Shown one piece after another: positions 35,307 to 46,776 of a stretch of DNA of 64,000 bases; position 1 is the first letter of the stretch, and each line of letters begins with the position of its first letter. The position numbers and the translations under genes were made by a program. A model generated the notes under the pieces. It saw nothing but the letters and a program-made list of their open reading frames with translations, was not told where the DNA came from and did not search any database. The stretch covers positions 1 through 64,000 of the forward strand of contig NW_027150011.1 in the NCBI RefSeq assembly GCF_031143425.1. Reading direction: 5' to 3'. This DNA comes from Pleurodeles waltl (lineage: Eukaryota > Chordata > Amphibia > Caudata > Salamandridae).

Positions 35307-35689
35307 TCACCCCATCTTGGATTCCCCAAGGTCTCTAGTTTTCAGAAATGCACAGGTTTGGTAGGTTTCCCTAGGTGGCGGCTGAGCTACAGCCCAAAAT
35401 CTACAGGTAGGCACTTTGCAAAAAACACCTCTGTTTTCCTTCAAAAATTTGGCTGTGTCCACGTTGCGCTTTGGGGCGTTTCCTGTCGCGGGCGCTAGGC
35501 CTACCCACGCAAGTGAGGTATCATTTTTATTGGGAGACGTGGGGGAACGCTGGGTGGAAGGAAATTTGTGGCTCCTCTCAGATTCCAGAACTTTCCGCCA
35601 CAGAAATGTGAGGAATATGTGTTTTTTTAGCCAAATTTTGAGGTTTGCAAAGGATTCTGGGTAACAGAACCTGGTCCGAGCCACACAAG
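35307..35689 (+). repeat. m/n chimeric monomer
   Basis: The left part matches position m (ctaggtggcggctgag, as at 26899). From agcccaaaatc onward it matches position n (as at 27282, with cccacgcaag and tattggg). The switch lies between the T at 35383 and the C at 35393. The array therefore has one monomer here where copy 1 has two, an exact loss of 383 bp. Confidence 0.93.
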
Positions 35690-37603
35690 CCACCCCATCT
35701 TGGATTCCCCTAGGTCTCTAGTTTTCAGAAATGCACAGGTTTGGTAGGTTTCACTAGGTGGTGGCTGAGCTACAGGCCAAAATCTACAGGTAGGCACTTT
35801 GCAAAAAACACCTCTGTTTTCCTTAAAAAATTTGGCTGTGTCCACGTTGCGCTTTGGGGCGTTTCCTGTCGCCGGCGCTAGGCCTACCCACACAAGTGAG
35901 GTATCATTTTTATCGGGAGACGTGGGGGAACGCTGGGTGGAAGGAAATTTGTGCCTCCTCTCAGATTCCAGAACTTTCTGCCACAGAAATGTGAGGAACA
36001 TGTGTTTTTTTAGCCAAATTTTGAGGTTTGCAAAGGATTCTGGGTAACAGAACCTGGTCCGAGCCACACAAGCCACCCCATCTTGGATTCCCCTAGGTCT
36101 CTAGTTTTCAGAAATGCACAGGTTTGGTAGGTTTCCCTAGGTGGCGGCTGAGCTACAGGCCAAAATCTACAGGTAGGCACTTTGCAAAAAACACCTCTGT
36201 TTTCCTTCAAAAAGTTGGCTGTGTCCACGTTGCGCTTTGGGGCGATTCCTGTTGCGGGCGCTAAGCCTACCCACACAAGTGAGGTATCATTTTTATCGGG
36301 AGACATGGGGGAACGCTGGATGGAAGGAAATTTGTGGCTCCTCTCAGATTCCAGAACTTTCCGCCATAGAAATGTGAGGAATATGTGTTTTTTTAGCCAA
36401 ATTTTGAGGTTTGCAAAGGATTCTGGGTAACAGAACCTGGTCCGAGCCACACAAGTCACCCCATCTTGGATTCCCCTAGGTCTCTAGTTTTCAGAAATGC
36501 ACAGGTTTGGTAGGTTTCCCTAGGTGGCGGCTGAGCTACAGGCCAAAATCTACAGGTAGGCACTTTGCAAAAAACACCTCTGTTTTCCTTAAAAAATTTG
36601 GCTGTGTCCACGTTGCGCTTTGGGGCGTTTCCTGTCGCGGGCGCTAGGCCTACCCACACAAGTGAGGTATCATTTTTATCGGGAGACGTGGGGGAACGCT
36701 GGGTGGAAGGAAATTTGTGCCTCCTCTCAGATTCCAGAACTTTCTGCCACAGAAATGTGAGGAACATGTGTTTTTTTAGCCAAATTTTGAGGTTTGCAAA
36801 GGATTCTGGGTAACAGAACCTGGTCCGAGCCACACAAGTCACCCCATCTTTGATTCCCCTAGGTCTCTAGTTTTCAGTAATGCACAGGTTTGGTAGGTTT
36901 CCCTAGGTGGCGGCTGAGCTACAGGCCAAAATCTACAGGTAGGCACTTTGCAAAAAACACCTCTGTTTTCCTTCAAAAATTTGGCTTCGTCCACGTTGCG
37001 CTTTGGGGCGTTTCCTGTCGCGGGTGCTAGGCCTACCCACACAAGTGAGGTATCATTTATATCGGGAGATGTGGGGGAACGCTGGGTGGAAGGAAATTTG
37101 TGGCTCCTCTCAGATTCCAGAACTTTCTGCCACAGAAATGTGAGGAACATGTGTTTTTTTAGCCAAATTTTGAGGTTTGAAAAGGATTCTGGATAACAGA
37201 ACCTGGTCCGAGCCACACAAGTCACCCCATCTTGGATTCCCCTAGGTCTCTAGTTTTCAGTAATGCACAGGTTTGGTAGGTTTCCCTAGATGGCGGCTGA
37301 ACTACAGGCCAAAATCTACAGGTAGGCACTTTGCAAAAAACACCTCTGTTTTCCTTCAAAAATTTGGCTGTGTCACGTTGCGCTTTGGGGCGTTTCCTGT
37401 CGCGGGCGCTAGGCCTACCCACACAAGTGAGGTATCATTTTTATCGGGAGACATGGGGGAACGCTGGGTGGAAGGAAATTTGTGGCTCCTCTCAGATTCC
37501 AGAACTTCCTGCCACAGAAATGTGAGGAACATGTGTTTTTTTAGCCAAATTTTGAGGTTTGCAAAGGATTCTGGGTAACAGATCCTGGTCCAAGCCACAC
37601 AAG

Positions 37604-37974
37604 TCACCCCATCTTGGATTCCCCTAGGTCTCTAGTTTTCAGAAATGCACAGGTTTGGTAGGTTTCCCTAGTTGGCGACTGAGCTACAGGCCAAAATCTA
37701 CAGGTAGGCACTTTGCAAAAAACACCTCTGTTTTCCTTCAAAAATTTGGCTGTGTCCACGTTGCGCTTTGCGGCGTTTCCTGTTGCGGGTGCTAGGAACC
37801 CACACAAGTGAGGTATCATTTTTATCGGGAGACGTGGGGTGGAAGGAAATTTGTGCCTCCTCTCAGATTCCAGAACTTTCTGCCACAGAAATGTGAGGAA
37901 CATGTGTTTTTTTAGCCAAATTTTGAGGTTTGCAAAGGATTCTGGGTAACAGAACCTGGTCCGAGCCACACAAG
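37604..37974 (+). repeat. 371 bp deletion monomer, HOR position c, copy 3
   Basis: Same deletion pair; its right end reads cacaagccacc instead of cacaagtcacc, and it is followed by the extra monomer x as at 20405. Confidence 0.95.
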
Positions 37975-38357
37975 CCACCCCATCTTGGATTCCCCTAGGT
38001 CTCTAGTTTTCAGAAATGCACAGGTTTGGTAGGTTTTCCTAGGTGGCGGCTGAGCTACAGGCCAAAATCTACAGGTAGGCACTTTGCAAAAAACACCTCT
38101 GATTTCCTTCAAAAATTTGGCTGTGTCCACGTTGTGCTTTGGGGCGTTTCCTGTCGCGGGCGCTAGGCCTACCCACACAAGTGAGGTATCATTTATATCG
38201 GGAGATGTGGGGGAACGCTGGGTGGAAGGAAATTTGTGGCTCCTCTCAGATTCCAGAACTTTCTGCCACAGAAATGTGAGGAACATGTGTTTTTTTAGCC
38301 AAATTTTGAGGTTTGCAAAGGATTCTGGGTAACAGAACCTGGTCCGAGCCACACAAG
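37975..38357 (+). repeat. Extra monomer x in HOR copy 3
   Basis: Carries ggttttcctagg, cacgttgtgcttt and tatatcgggagatg like 20405-20787, with private ctctgatttcc. It is inserted between positions c and d. Confidence 0.8.
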
Positions 38358-41300
38358 TCACCCCATCTTGGATTCCCCTAGGTCTCTAGTTTTCAGTAAT
38401 GCACAGGTTTGGTAGGTTTCCCTAGGTGGCGGCTGAGCTACAGGCCAAAATCTACAGGTAGGCACTTTGCAAAAAACACCTCTGTTTTCCTTCAAAAATT
38501 TGGCTGTGTCCACGTTGCGCTTTGGGGAGTTTCCTGTCGCGGGCGCTAGGCCTACTCACACAAGTGAGGTATCATTTTTATCGGGAGACGTGGGGGAACG
38601 CTGGGTGGAAGGAAATTTGTGGCTCCTCTCAGATTCCAGAACTTTCTGCCACAGAAATGTGAGGAACATGTGTTTTTTTAGCCAAATTTTGAGGTTTGCA
38701 AAGGATTCTGGGTAACAGAACCTGGTCCGAGCCACACAAGTCACCCCATCTTGGATTCCCCTAGGTATCTAGTTTACGGAAATGCACAGGCTTGGTAGGT
38801 TTCCCTAGTTGGCGGCTGAGCTACAGGCCAAAATCTACAGGTAGGCACTTTGCCAAAAACACCTCTGTTTTCCTTCAAAAATTTGGCTGTGTCCACGTTG
38901 CGCTTTGGGGCGTTTCCTGTTGCGGGCGCTAGGAATACCCACACAAGTGAGGTATCATTTTTATCGGGAGACGTAGGGGAACGCTGGGTGGAAGGAAATT
39001 TGTGGCTCCTCTCAGATTCCAGAACTTTCCGACACAGAAATGTGAGGAATATGTGTTTTTTTAGCCAAATTTTGAGGTTTGCAAAGGATTCTGGGTAACA
39101 GAACCTGGTCCGAGCCACACAAGTCACCCCATCTTGGATTCCCCTAGGTCTCTAGTTTTCAGTAATGCACAGGTTTGGTAGGTTTCCCTAGGTGGCGGCT
39201 GAGCTACAGGCCAAAATCTACAGGTAGGCACTTTGCAAAAAACACCTCTGTTTTCCTTCAAAAATTTGGCTGTGTCACGTTGCGCTTTGGGGCGTTTCCT
39301 GTCGCGGGCGCTAGGCCTACCCACACAAGTGAGGTATCATTTTTATCGGGAGACATGGGGGAACGCTGGGTGGAAGGAAATTTGTGGCTCCTCTCAGATT
39401 CCAGAACTTCCTGCCACAGAAATGTGAGGAACATGTGTTTTTTTAGCCAAATTTTGAGGTTTGCAAAGGATTCTGGGTAACAGAACCTGGTCCGAGCCAC
39501 ACAAGTCACCCCATCTTGGATTCCCCTAGGTCTCTAGTTTTCAGAAATGCACAGGTTTGGTAGGTTTCCCTAGTTGGCGACTGAGCTACAGGCCAAAATC
39601 TACAGGTAGGCACTTTGCAAAAAACACCTCTGTTTTCCTTCAAAAATTTGGCTGTGTCCACGTTGCGCTTTGGGGCGTTTCCTGTCACGGGCGCTAGGCC
39701 TACCCACACAAGTGAGGTATCATTTTTATCGGGAGACGTGGGGGAACGCTGGGTGGAAGGAAATTTGTGCCTCCTCTCAGATTCCAGAAGTTTCTGCCAC
39801 AGAAATGTGAGGAACATGTGTTTTTTTAGCCAAATTTTGAGGTTTGCAAAGGATTCTGGGTAACAGAACCTGGTCCGAGCCACACAAGTCACCCCATCTT
39901 GGATTCCCCTAGGTCTCTAGTTTTCAGAAATTCACAGGTTTGGTAGGTTTCCCTAGGTGGCGGCTGAGCTACAGGCCAAAATCTACAGGTAGGCACTTTG
40001 CAAAAAACACCTCTGTTTTCCTTCAAAAATTTGGCTGTGTCCACGTTGCGCTTTGGGGCGTTTCCTGTCGCGGGCGCTATGCCTACCCACACAAGTGAGG
40101 TATCATTTATATCGGGAGATGTGGGGGAACGCTGGGTGGAAGGAAATTTGTGGCTCCTCTCAGATTCCAGAACTTTCTGCCACAGAAATGTGAGGAACAT
40201 GTGTTTTTTTAGCCAAATTTTGAGGTTTGCAAAGGATTCTGGGTAACAGAACTTGGTCCGAGCCACACAAGTCACCCCATCTTGGATTCCCCTAGGTCTC
40301 TAGTTTTCAGAAATGCACAGGTTTGGTAGGTTTCCCTAGGTGGCGGCTGAGCTACAGGCCAAAATCTGCAGGTAGGCACTTTGCAAAAAACACCTCTGTT
40401 TTCCTTCAAAAAGTTGGCTGTGTCCACGTTGCGCTTTGGGGCGTTTCCTGTCGCGGGCGCTAGGCCTACCCACACAAGTGAGGTATCATTTTTATCGGGA
40501 GACGTGGGGGAACGCTGGGTGGAAGGAAATTTGTGGCTCCTCTCAGATTTCAGAACTTTCTGCCACAGAAATGTGAGGAACATGTGTTTTTTTAGCCAAA
40601 TTTTGAGGTTTGCAAAGGATTCTGGGTAACAGAAAGTGGTCCGAGCCACACAAGTCACCCCATCTTGGATTCCCCTAGGTCTCTAGTTTTCAGAAATGCA
40701 CAGGTTTGGTAGGTTTCCCTAGTTGGCGGCTGAGCTACAGGCCAAAATCTACAGGTAGGCACTTTGCAAAAAACACCTCTGTTTTCCTTCAATAATTTGG
40801 CTGTGTCCACGTTGCGCTTTGGGGCGTTTCCTGTCACGGGCGCTAGGCCTACCCACGCAAGTGAGGTATCATTTTTATTGGGAGACGTGGGGGAACGCTG
40901 GGTGGAAGGAAATTTGTGGCTCCTCTCAGATTCCAGAACTTTCCGCCACAGAAATGTGAGGAATATGTGTTTTTTTAGCCAAATTTTGAGGTTTACAAAG
41001 GATTCTGGGTAACAGAACCTGGTCCGAGCCACACAAGCCACCCCATCTTGGATTCCCCTAGGTCTCTAGTTTTCAGAAATGCACAGGTTTGGTAGGTTTC
41101 ACTAGGTGGTGGCTGAGCTACAGGCCAAAATCTACAGGTAGGCACTTTGCAAAAAACACCTCTGTTTTCCTTAAAAAATTTGAGTGTGTCCACGTTGCGC
41201 TTTGGGGCGTTTCCTGTTGCTTGTGCTAGAAATACCCACACAAGTGAGGTATCATTTTTATCGGGAGACGTGGGGGAACGCTGGGAGGAAGGAAATTTGT

Positions 41301-42950
41301 GGCTCCTCTCAGATTCCAGAACTTTCCGACACAAATGTGAGGAATATGTGTTTTTTTAGCCAAATTTTGAGGTTTGCAAAGGATTCTGGGTAACAGAACC
41401 TGGTCCGAGCCACACAAGTCACTCCATCTTGGATTCCCCTAGGTCTCTAGTTTTCAGAAATGCACAGGTTTGGTAGGTTTCCCTAGGTGGCGGCTGAGCT
41501 ACAGGCCAAAATCTACAGGTAGGCACTTTGCAAAAAACACCTCTGTTTTCCTTCAAAAATGTGGCTGTGTCCACGTTGCGCTTTGGGGCGTTTCCTGTCG
41601 CGGGCGCTATGCCTACCCACACAAGTGAGGTATCATTTATATCGGGAGATGTGGGGGAACGCTGGGTGGAAGGAAATTTGTGGCTCCACTCAGATTCCAG
41701 AACTTTCTGCCACAGAAATGTGAGGAACATGTGTTTTTTTAGCAAAATTTTGAGGTTTGCAAAGGATTCTGGGTAACAGAACCTGGTCCGAGCCACACAA
41801 GTCACCCCATCTTGGATTCCCCTAGGTCTCTAGTTTTCAGAAATGCACAGTTTTGGTAGGTTTCCCTAGGTGGCGGCTGAGCTACAGGCCAAAATCTACA
41901 GGTAGGCACTTTGCAAAAAACACCTCTGTTTTCCTTCAAAAAGTTGGCTGTGTCCACGTTGCGCTTTGGGGCGTTTCCTGTCGCGGGCGCTAGGCCTACC
42001 CACACAAGTGAGGTATCATTTTTATCGGGAGACGTGGGGGAACGCTGGGTGGAAGGAAATTTGTGGCTCCTCTCAGATTCCAGAACTTTCTGCCACAGAA
42101 ATGTGAGGAACATGTGTTTTTTTAGCCAAATTTTGAGGTTTGCAAAGGATTCTGGGTAACAGAAACTGGTCCGAGCCACACAAGTCACCCCATCTTGGAT
42201 TCCCCAAGGTCTCTAGTTTTCAGAAATGCACAGATTTGGTAGGTTTCCCTAGTTGGCGGCAGAGCTACAGCCCAAAATCTACAGGTAGGCACTTTGCAAA
42301 AAACACCTCTGTTTTCCTTCAAAAATTTGGCTGTGTCCACGTTGCGCTTTGGGGCGTTTCCTGTCGCGGGCGCTAGGCCTACCCACGCAAGTGAGGTATC
42401 ATTTTTATTGGGAGACGTGGGGGAACGCTGGGTGGAAGGAAATTTGTGGCTCCTCTCAGATTCCAGAACTTTCCGCCACAGAAATGTGAGGAATATGTGT
42501 TTTTTTAGCCAAATTTTGAGGTTTGCAAAGGATTCTGGGTAACAGAACCTGGTCCGAGCCACACAAGCCACCCCATCTTGGATTCCCCTAGGTCTCTAGT
42601 TTTCAGAAATGCACAGGTTTGGTAGGTTTCACTAGGTGGTGGCTGAGCTACAGGCCAAAATCTACAGGTAGGCACTTTGCAAAAAACACCTCTGTTTTCC
42701 TTAAAAAATTTGGCTGTGTCCACGTTGCGCTTTGGGGCGTTTCCTGTCGCCGGCGCTAGGCCTACCCACACAAGTGAGGTATCATTTTTATCGGGAGACG
42801 TGGGGGAACGCTGGGTGGAAGGAAATTTGTGCCTCCTCTCAGATTCCAGAACTTTCTGCCACAGAAATGTGAGGAACATGTGTTTTTTTAGCCAAATTTT
42901 GAGGTTTGCAAAGGATTCTGGGTAACAGAACCTGGTCCGAGCCACACAAG

Positions 42951-44862
42951 TCACCCCATCTTGGATTCCCCTAGGTCTCTAGTTTTCAGAAATGCACATA
43001 TTTGGTAGGTTTTCCTAGGTGCCGGCTGAGCTACAGGCCAAAATCTACAGGTAGGCACTTTGCAAAAAACACCTCTGTTTTCCTTCAAAAATTGGCTGTG
43101 TCCACGTTGCGCTTTGGGGCGTTTCCTGTCGCGGGCGCTAGGCCTACCCACACAAGTGAGGTATCATTTATATTGGGAGATGTGGGGGAACGCTGGGTGG
43201 AAGGAAATTTGTGGCTCCTCTCAGATTCCAAAACTTTCTGCCACAGAAATGTGAGGAACATGTTTTTTTTTAGCCAAATTTTGAGGTTTGCAAAGGATTC
43301 TGGGTAACAGAACCTGGTCCGAGCCACACAAGTCACCCCATCTTGGATTCCCCTAGGTCTCTAGTTTTCAGTAATGCACAGGTTTGGTAGGTTTCCCTAG
43401 GTGGCGGCTGAGCTACAGGCCAAAATCTACAGGTAGGCACTTTGCAAAAAACACCTCTGTTTTCCTTCCAAAATTTGGCTGTGTCCACGTTGCGCTTTGG
43501 GGAGTTTCCTGTCGCGGGCGCTAGGCCTACCCACACAAGTGAGGTATCATTTTTATCGGGAGACGTGGGGGAACGCTGGGTGGAAGGAAATTTGTGGCTC
43601 CTCTCAGATTCCAGAACTTTCTGCCACAGAAATGTGAGGAACATGTGTTTTTTTAGCCAAATTTTGAGGTTTGCAAAGGATTCTGGGTAACAGAACCTGG
43701 TCCGAGCCACACAAGCCACCCCATCTGGTTTCCCCTAGGTCTCTAGTTTTCAGAAATGCACAGGTTTGGTAGGTTTTCCTAGGTGGCGGCTGAGCTACAG
43801 GCCAAAATCTACAGGTAGGCACTTTGCAAAAAACACCTCTGTTTTCCTTCAAAAATTTGGCTGTGTCCACGTTGTGCTTTGGGGCGTTCCCTGTCGCGGG
43901 CGCTAGGCCTACCCACACAAGTGAGGTATCATTTATATCGGGAGATGTGGGGGAACGCTGGGTGGAAGGAAATTTGTGGCTCCTCTCAGATTCCAGAACT
44001 TTCTGCATCAGAAATGTGAGGAACATGTGTTTTTTTAGCCAAATTTTGAGGTTTGCAAAGGATTCTGGGTAACAGAACCTGGTCCGAGCCACACAAGTCA
44101 CCCCATCTTGGATTCCCCTAGGTCTCTAGTTTTCAGAAATGCACAGGTTTGGTAGGTTTCCCTAGGTGGCGGCTGAGCTACAGGCCAAAATCTACAGGTA
44201 GGCACTTTGAAAAAATACCTCTGTTTTCCTTCAAAAAGTTGGCTGTGTCCACGTTGCGCTTTGGGGCGTTTCCTGTCGCAGGCGCTAGGCCTACCCACAC
44301 AAGTGAGGTATCATTTTTATCGGGAGATGTGGGGGAACGCTGGGTGGAAGGAAATTTGTGGCTCCTCTCAGATTCCAGAACTTTCTGCCACAGAAATGTG
44401 AGGAACATGTGTTTTTTTAGCCAAATTTTGAGGTTTGCAAAGGATTCTGGGTAACAGAACCTGGTCCGAGCTACACAAGTCACCCCATCTTGGATTCCCC
44501 TAGGTCTCTAGTTTTCAGAAATGCACAGGTTTGGTAGGTTTCCCTAGGTGGCGGCTGAGCTACAGGCCAAAATCTACAGGTAGGCACTTTGCAAAAAACA
44601 CCTCTGTTTTCCTTCAAAAAGTTGGCTGTGTCCACGTTGCGCTTTGAGGCGTTTCCTGTCGCGGGCGCTAGGCCTACCCACACAAGTGAGGTATCATTTT
44701 TATCGGGAGACGTGGGGGAACGCTGGGTGGAAGGAAATTTGTGCCTCCTCTCAGATTCCAGAACTTTCTGCCACAGAAATGTGAGGAACATGTGTTTTTT
44801 TAGCCAAATTTTGAGGTTTGCAAAGGATTCTGGGTAACAGAACCTGGTCCGAGCCACACAAG
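42951..44862 (+). repeat. Five-monomer HOR (right family), copy 1
   Basis: Monomers 42951, 43333, 43716, 44098 and 44480; 1912 bp. Landmarks: gtgccggctg with tatattggg (first), ggggagtttcc (second), ctgcatcag (third), tttgaaaaaatacc (fourth, 382 bp), gctttgaggcg (fifth). The first copy has lost one base (aaaaattggc) and the third one base (catctggtttcc). Confidence 0.88.
44480..44862 (+). repeat. Chimeric monomer skipping two units
   Basis: The left part matches 46394 (aaaaagttgg, gctttgaggcg). The right part matches 47160 (ttgtgcctcc and gggtaacagaacc). It is followed by a gtgccggctg monomer, as 47160 is. A crossover between 44647 and 44744 would fuse the first and third members of the run 46394-46777-47160 and drop two monomers. 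Confidence 0.72.
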
Positions 44863-46776
44863 TCACCCCATCTTGGATTCCCCTAGGTCTCTAGTTTTCA
44901 GAAATGCACATGTTTGGTAGGTTTTCCTAGGTGCCGGCTGAGCTACAGGCCAAAATCTACAGGTAGGCACTTTGCAAAAAACACCTCTGTTTTCCTTCAA
45001 AAATTTGGCTGTGTCCACGTTGCGCTTTGGGGCGTTTCCTGTCGCGGGCGCTAGGCCTACCCACACAAGTGAGGTATCATTTATATTGGGAGATGTGGGG
45101 GAACGCTGGGTGGAAGGAAATTTGTGGCTCCTCTCAGATTCCAAAACTTTCTGCCACAGAAATGTGAGGAACATGTGTTTTTTTAGCCAAATTTTGAGGT
45201 TTGCAAAGGATTCTGGGTAACAGAACCTGGTCCGAGCCACACAAGTCACCCCATCTTGGATTCCCCTAGGTCTCTAGTTTTCAGTAATGCACAGGTTTGG
45301 TAGGTTTCCCTAGGTGGCGGCTGAGCTACAGGCCAAAATCTACAGGTAGGCACTTTGCAAAAAACACCTCTGTTTTCCTTCAAAAATTTGGCTGTGTCCA
45401 CGTTGCGCTTTGGGGAGTTTCCTGTCGCGGGCGCTAGGCCTACCCACACAAGTGAGGTATCATTTTTATCGGGAGACGTGGGGGAACGCTGGGTGGAAGG
45501 AAATTTGTGGCTCCTCTCAGATTCCAGAACTTTCTGCCACAGAAATGTGAGGAACATGTGTTTTTTTAGCCAAATTTTGAGGTTTGCAAAGGATTCTGGG
45601 TAACAGAACCTGGTCCGAGCCACACAAGCCACCCCATCTTGGTTTCCCCTAGGTCTCTAGTTTTCAGAAATGCACAGGTTTGGTAGGTTTTCCTAGGTGG
45701 CGGCTGAGCTACAGGCCAAAATCTACAGGTAGGCACTTTGCAAAAAACACCTCTGTTTTCCTTCAAAAATTTGGCTGTGTCCACGTTGTGCTTTGGGGCG
45801 TTTCCTGTCGCGGGCGCTAGGCCTACCCACACAAGTGAGGTATCATTTATATCGGGAGATGTGGGGGAACGCTGGGTGGAAGGAAATTTGTGGCTCCTCT
45901 CAGATTCCAGAACTTTCTGCATCAGAAATGTGAGGAACATGTGTTTTTTTAGCCAAATTTTGAGGTTTGCAAAGGATTCTGGGTAACAGAACCTGGTCCG
46001 AGCCACACAAGTCACCCCATCTTGGATTCCCCTAGGTCTCTAGTTTTCAGAAATGCACAGGTTTGGTAGGTTTCCCTAGGTGGCGGCTGAGCTACAGGCC
46101 AAAATCTACAGGTAGGCACTTTGAAAAAATACCTCTGTTTTCCTTCAAAAAGTTGTCTGTGTCCACGTTGCGCTTTGGGGCGTTTCCTGTCGCGGGCGCT
46201 AGGCCTACCCACACAAGTGAGGTATCATTTTTATCGGGAGATGTGGGGGAACGCTGGGTGGAAGGAAATTTGTGGCTCCTCTCAGATTCCAGAACTTTCT
46301 GCCACAGAAATGTGAGGAACATGTGTTTTTTTAGCCAAATTTTGAGGTTTGCAAAGGATTCTGGGTAACAGAACCTGGTCCGAGCTACACAAGTCACCCC
46401 ATCTTGGATTCCCCTAGGTCTCTAGTTTTCAGAAATGCACAGGTTTGGTAGGTTTCCCTAGGTGGCGGCTGAGCTACAGGCCAAAATCTACAGGTAGGCA
46501 CTTTGCAAAAAACACCTCTGTTTTCCTTCAAAAAGTTGGCTGTGTCCACGTTGCGCTTTGAGGCGTTTCCTGTCGCGGGCGCTAGGCCTACCCACACAAG
46601 TGAGGTATCATTTTTATCGGGAGACGTGGGGGAACGCTGGGTGGAAGGAAATTTGTGGCTCCTCTCAGATTCCAGAACTTTCTGCCACAGAAATGTGAGG
46701 AACATGTGTTTTTTTAGCCAAATTTTGAGGTTTGCAAAGGATTCTGTGTAACAGAAACTGGTCCGAGCCACACAAG
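44863..46776 (+). repeat. Five-monomer HOR (right family), copy 2
   Basis: Monomers 44863, 45246, 45629, 46012 and 46394; 1914 bp, same landmarks in order. The last monomer ends tctgtgtaacagaaactgg, unlike its partner at 44480, because the partner is chimeric. Confidence 0.88.

Larger units (their letters stand above)
28814..36838 (+). repeat. 17-monomer HOR, copy 2, enlarged to 21 monomers
   Basis: The order is a to k (28814-33010), then a diverged monomer and a second h-i-j-k (33011-34923), then l (34924), one m/n chimera (35307), o, p and q (35690, 36073, 36456). Length is 8025 bp: 17 plus five minus one monomers. Outside these changes the match with copy 1 is nearly perfect; private changes include gacataggg near 30565, aaaaatgtggc near 31238 and attcctctagg near 32265. 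Confidence 0.95.
36839..42950 (+). repeat. 17-monomer HOR, copy 3, gained x and truncated
   Basis: The order is a, b, c (36839, 37222, 37604), the extra type x (37975), then d to o (38358, 38741, 39124, 39506, 39889, 40272, 40655, 41038, 41419, 41802, 42185, 42568). Positions p and q are missing: at 42951 the array switches to a different family with gtgccggctg. The m monomer (41802) has cccctaggtc instead of ccccaaggtc, so it may be converted in its left part. Confidence 0.9.
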
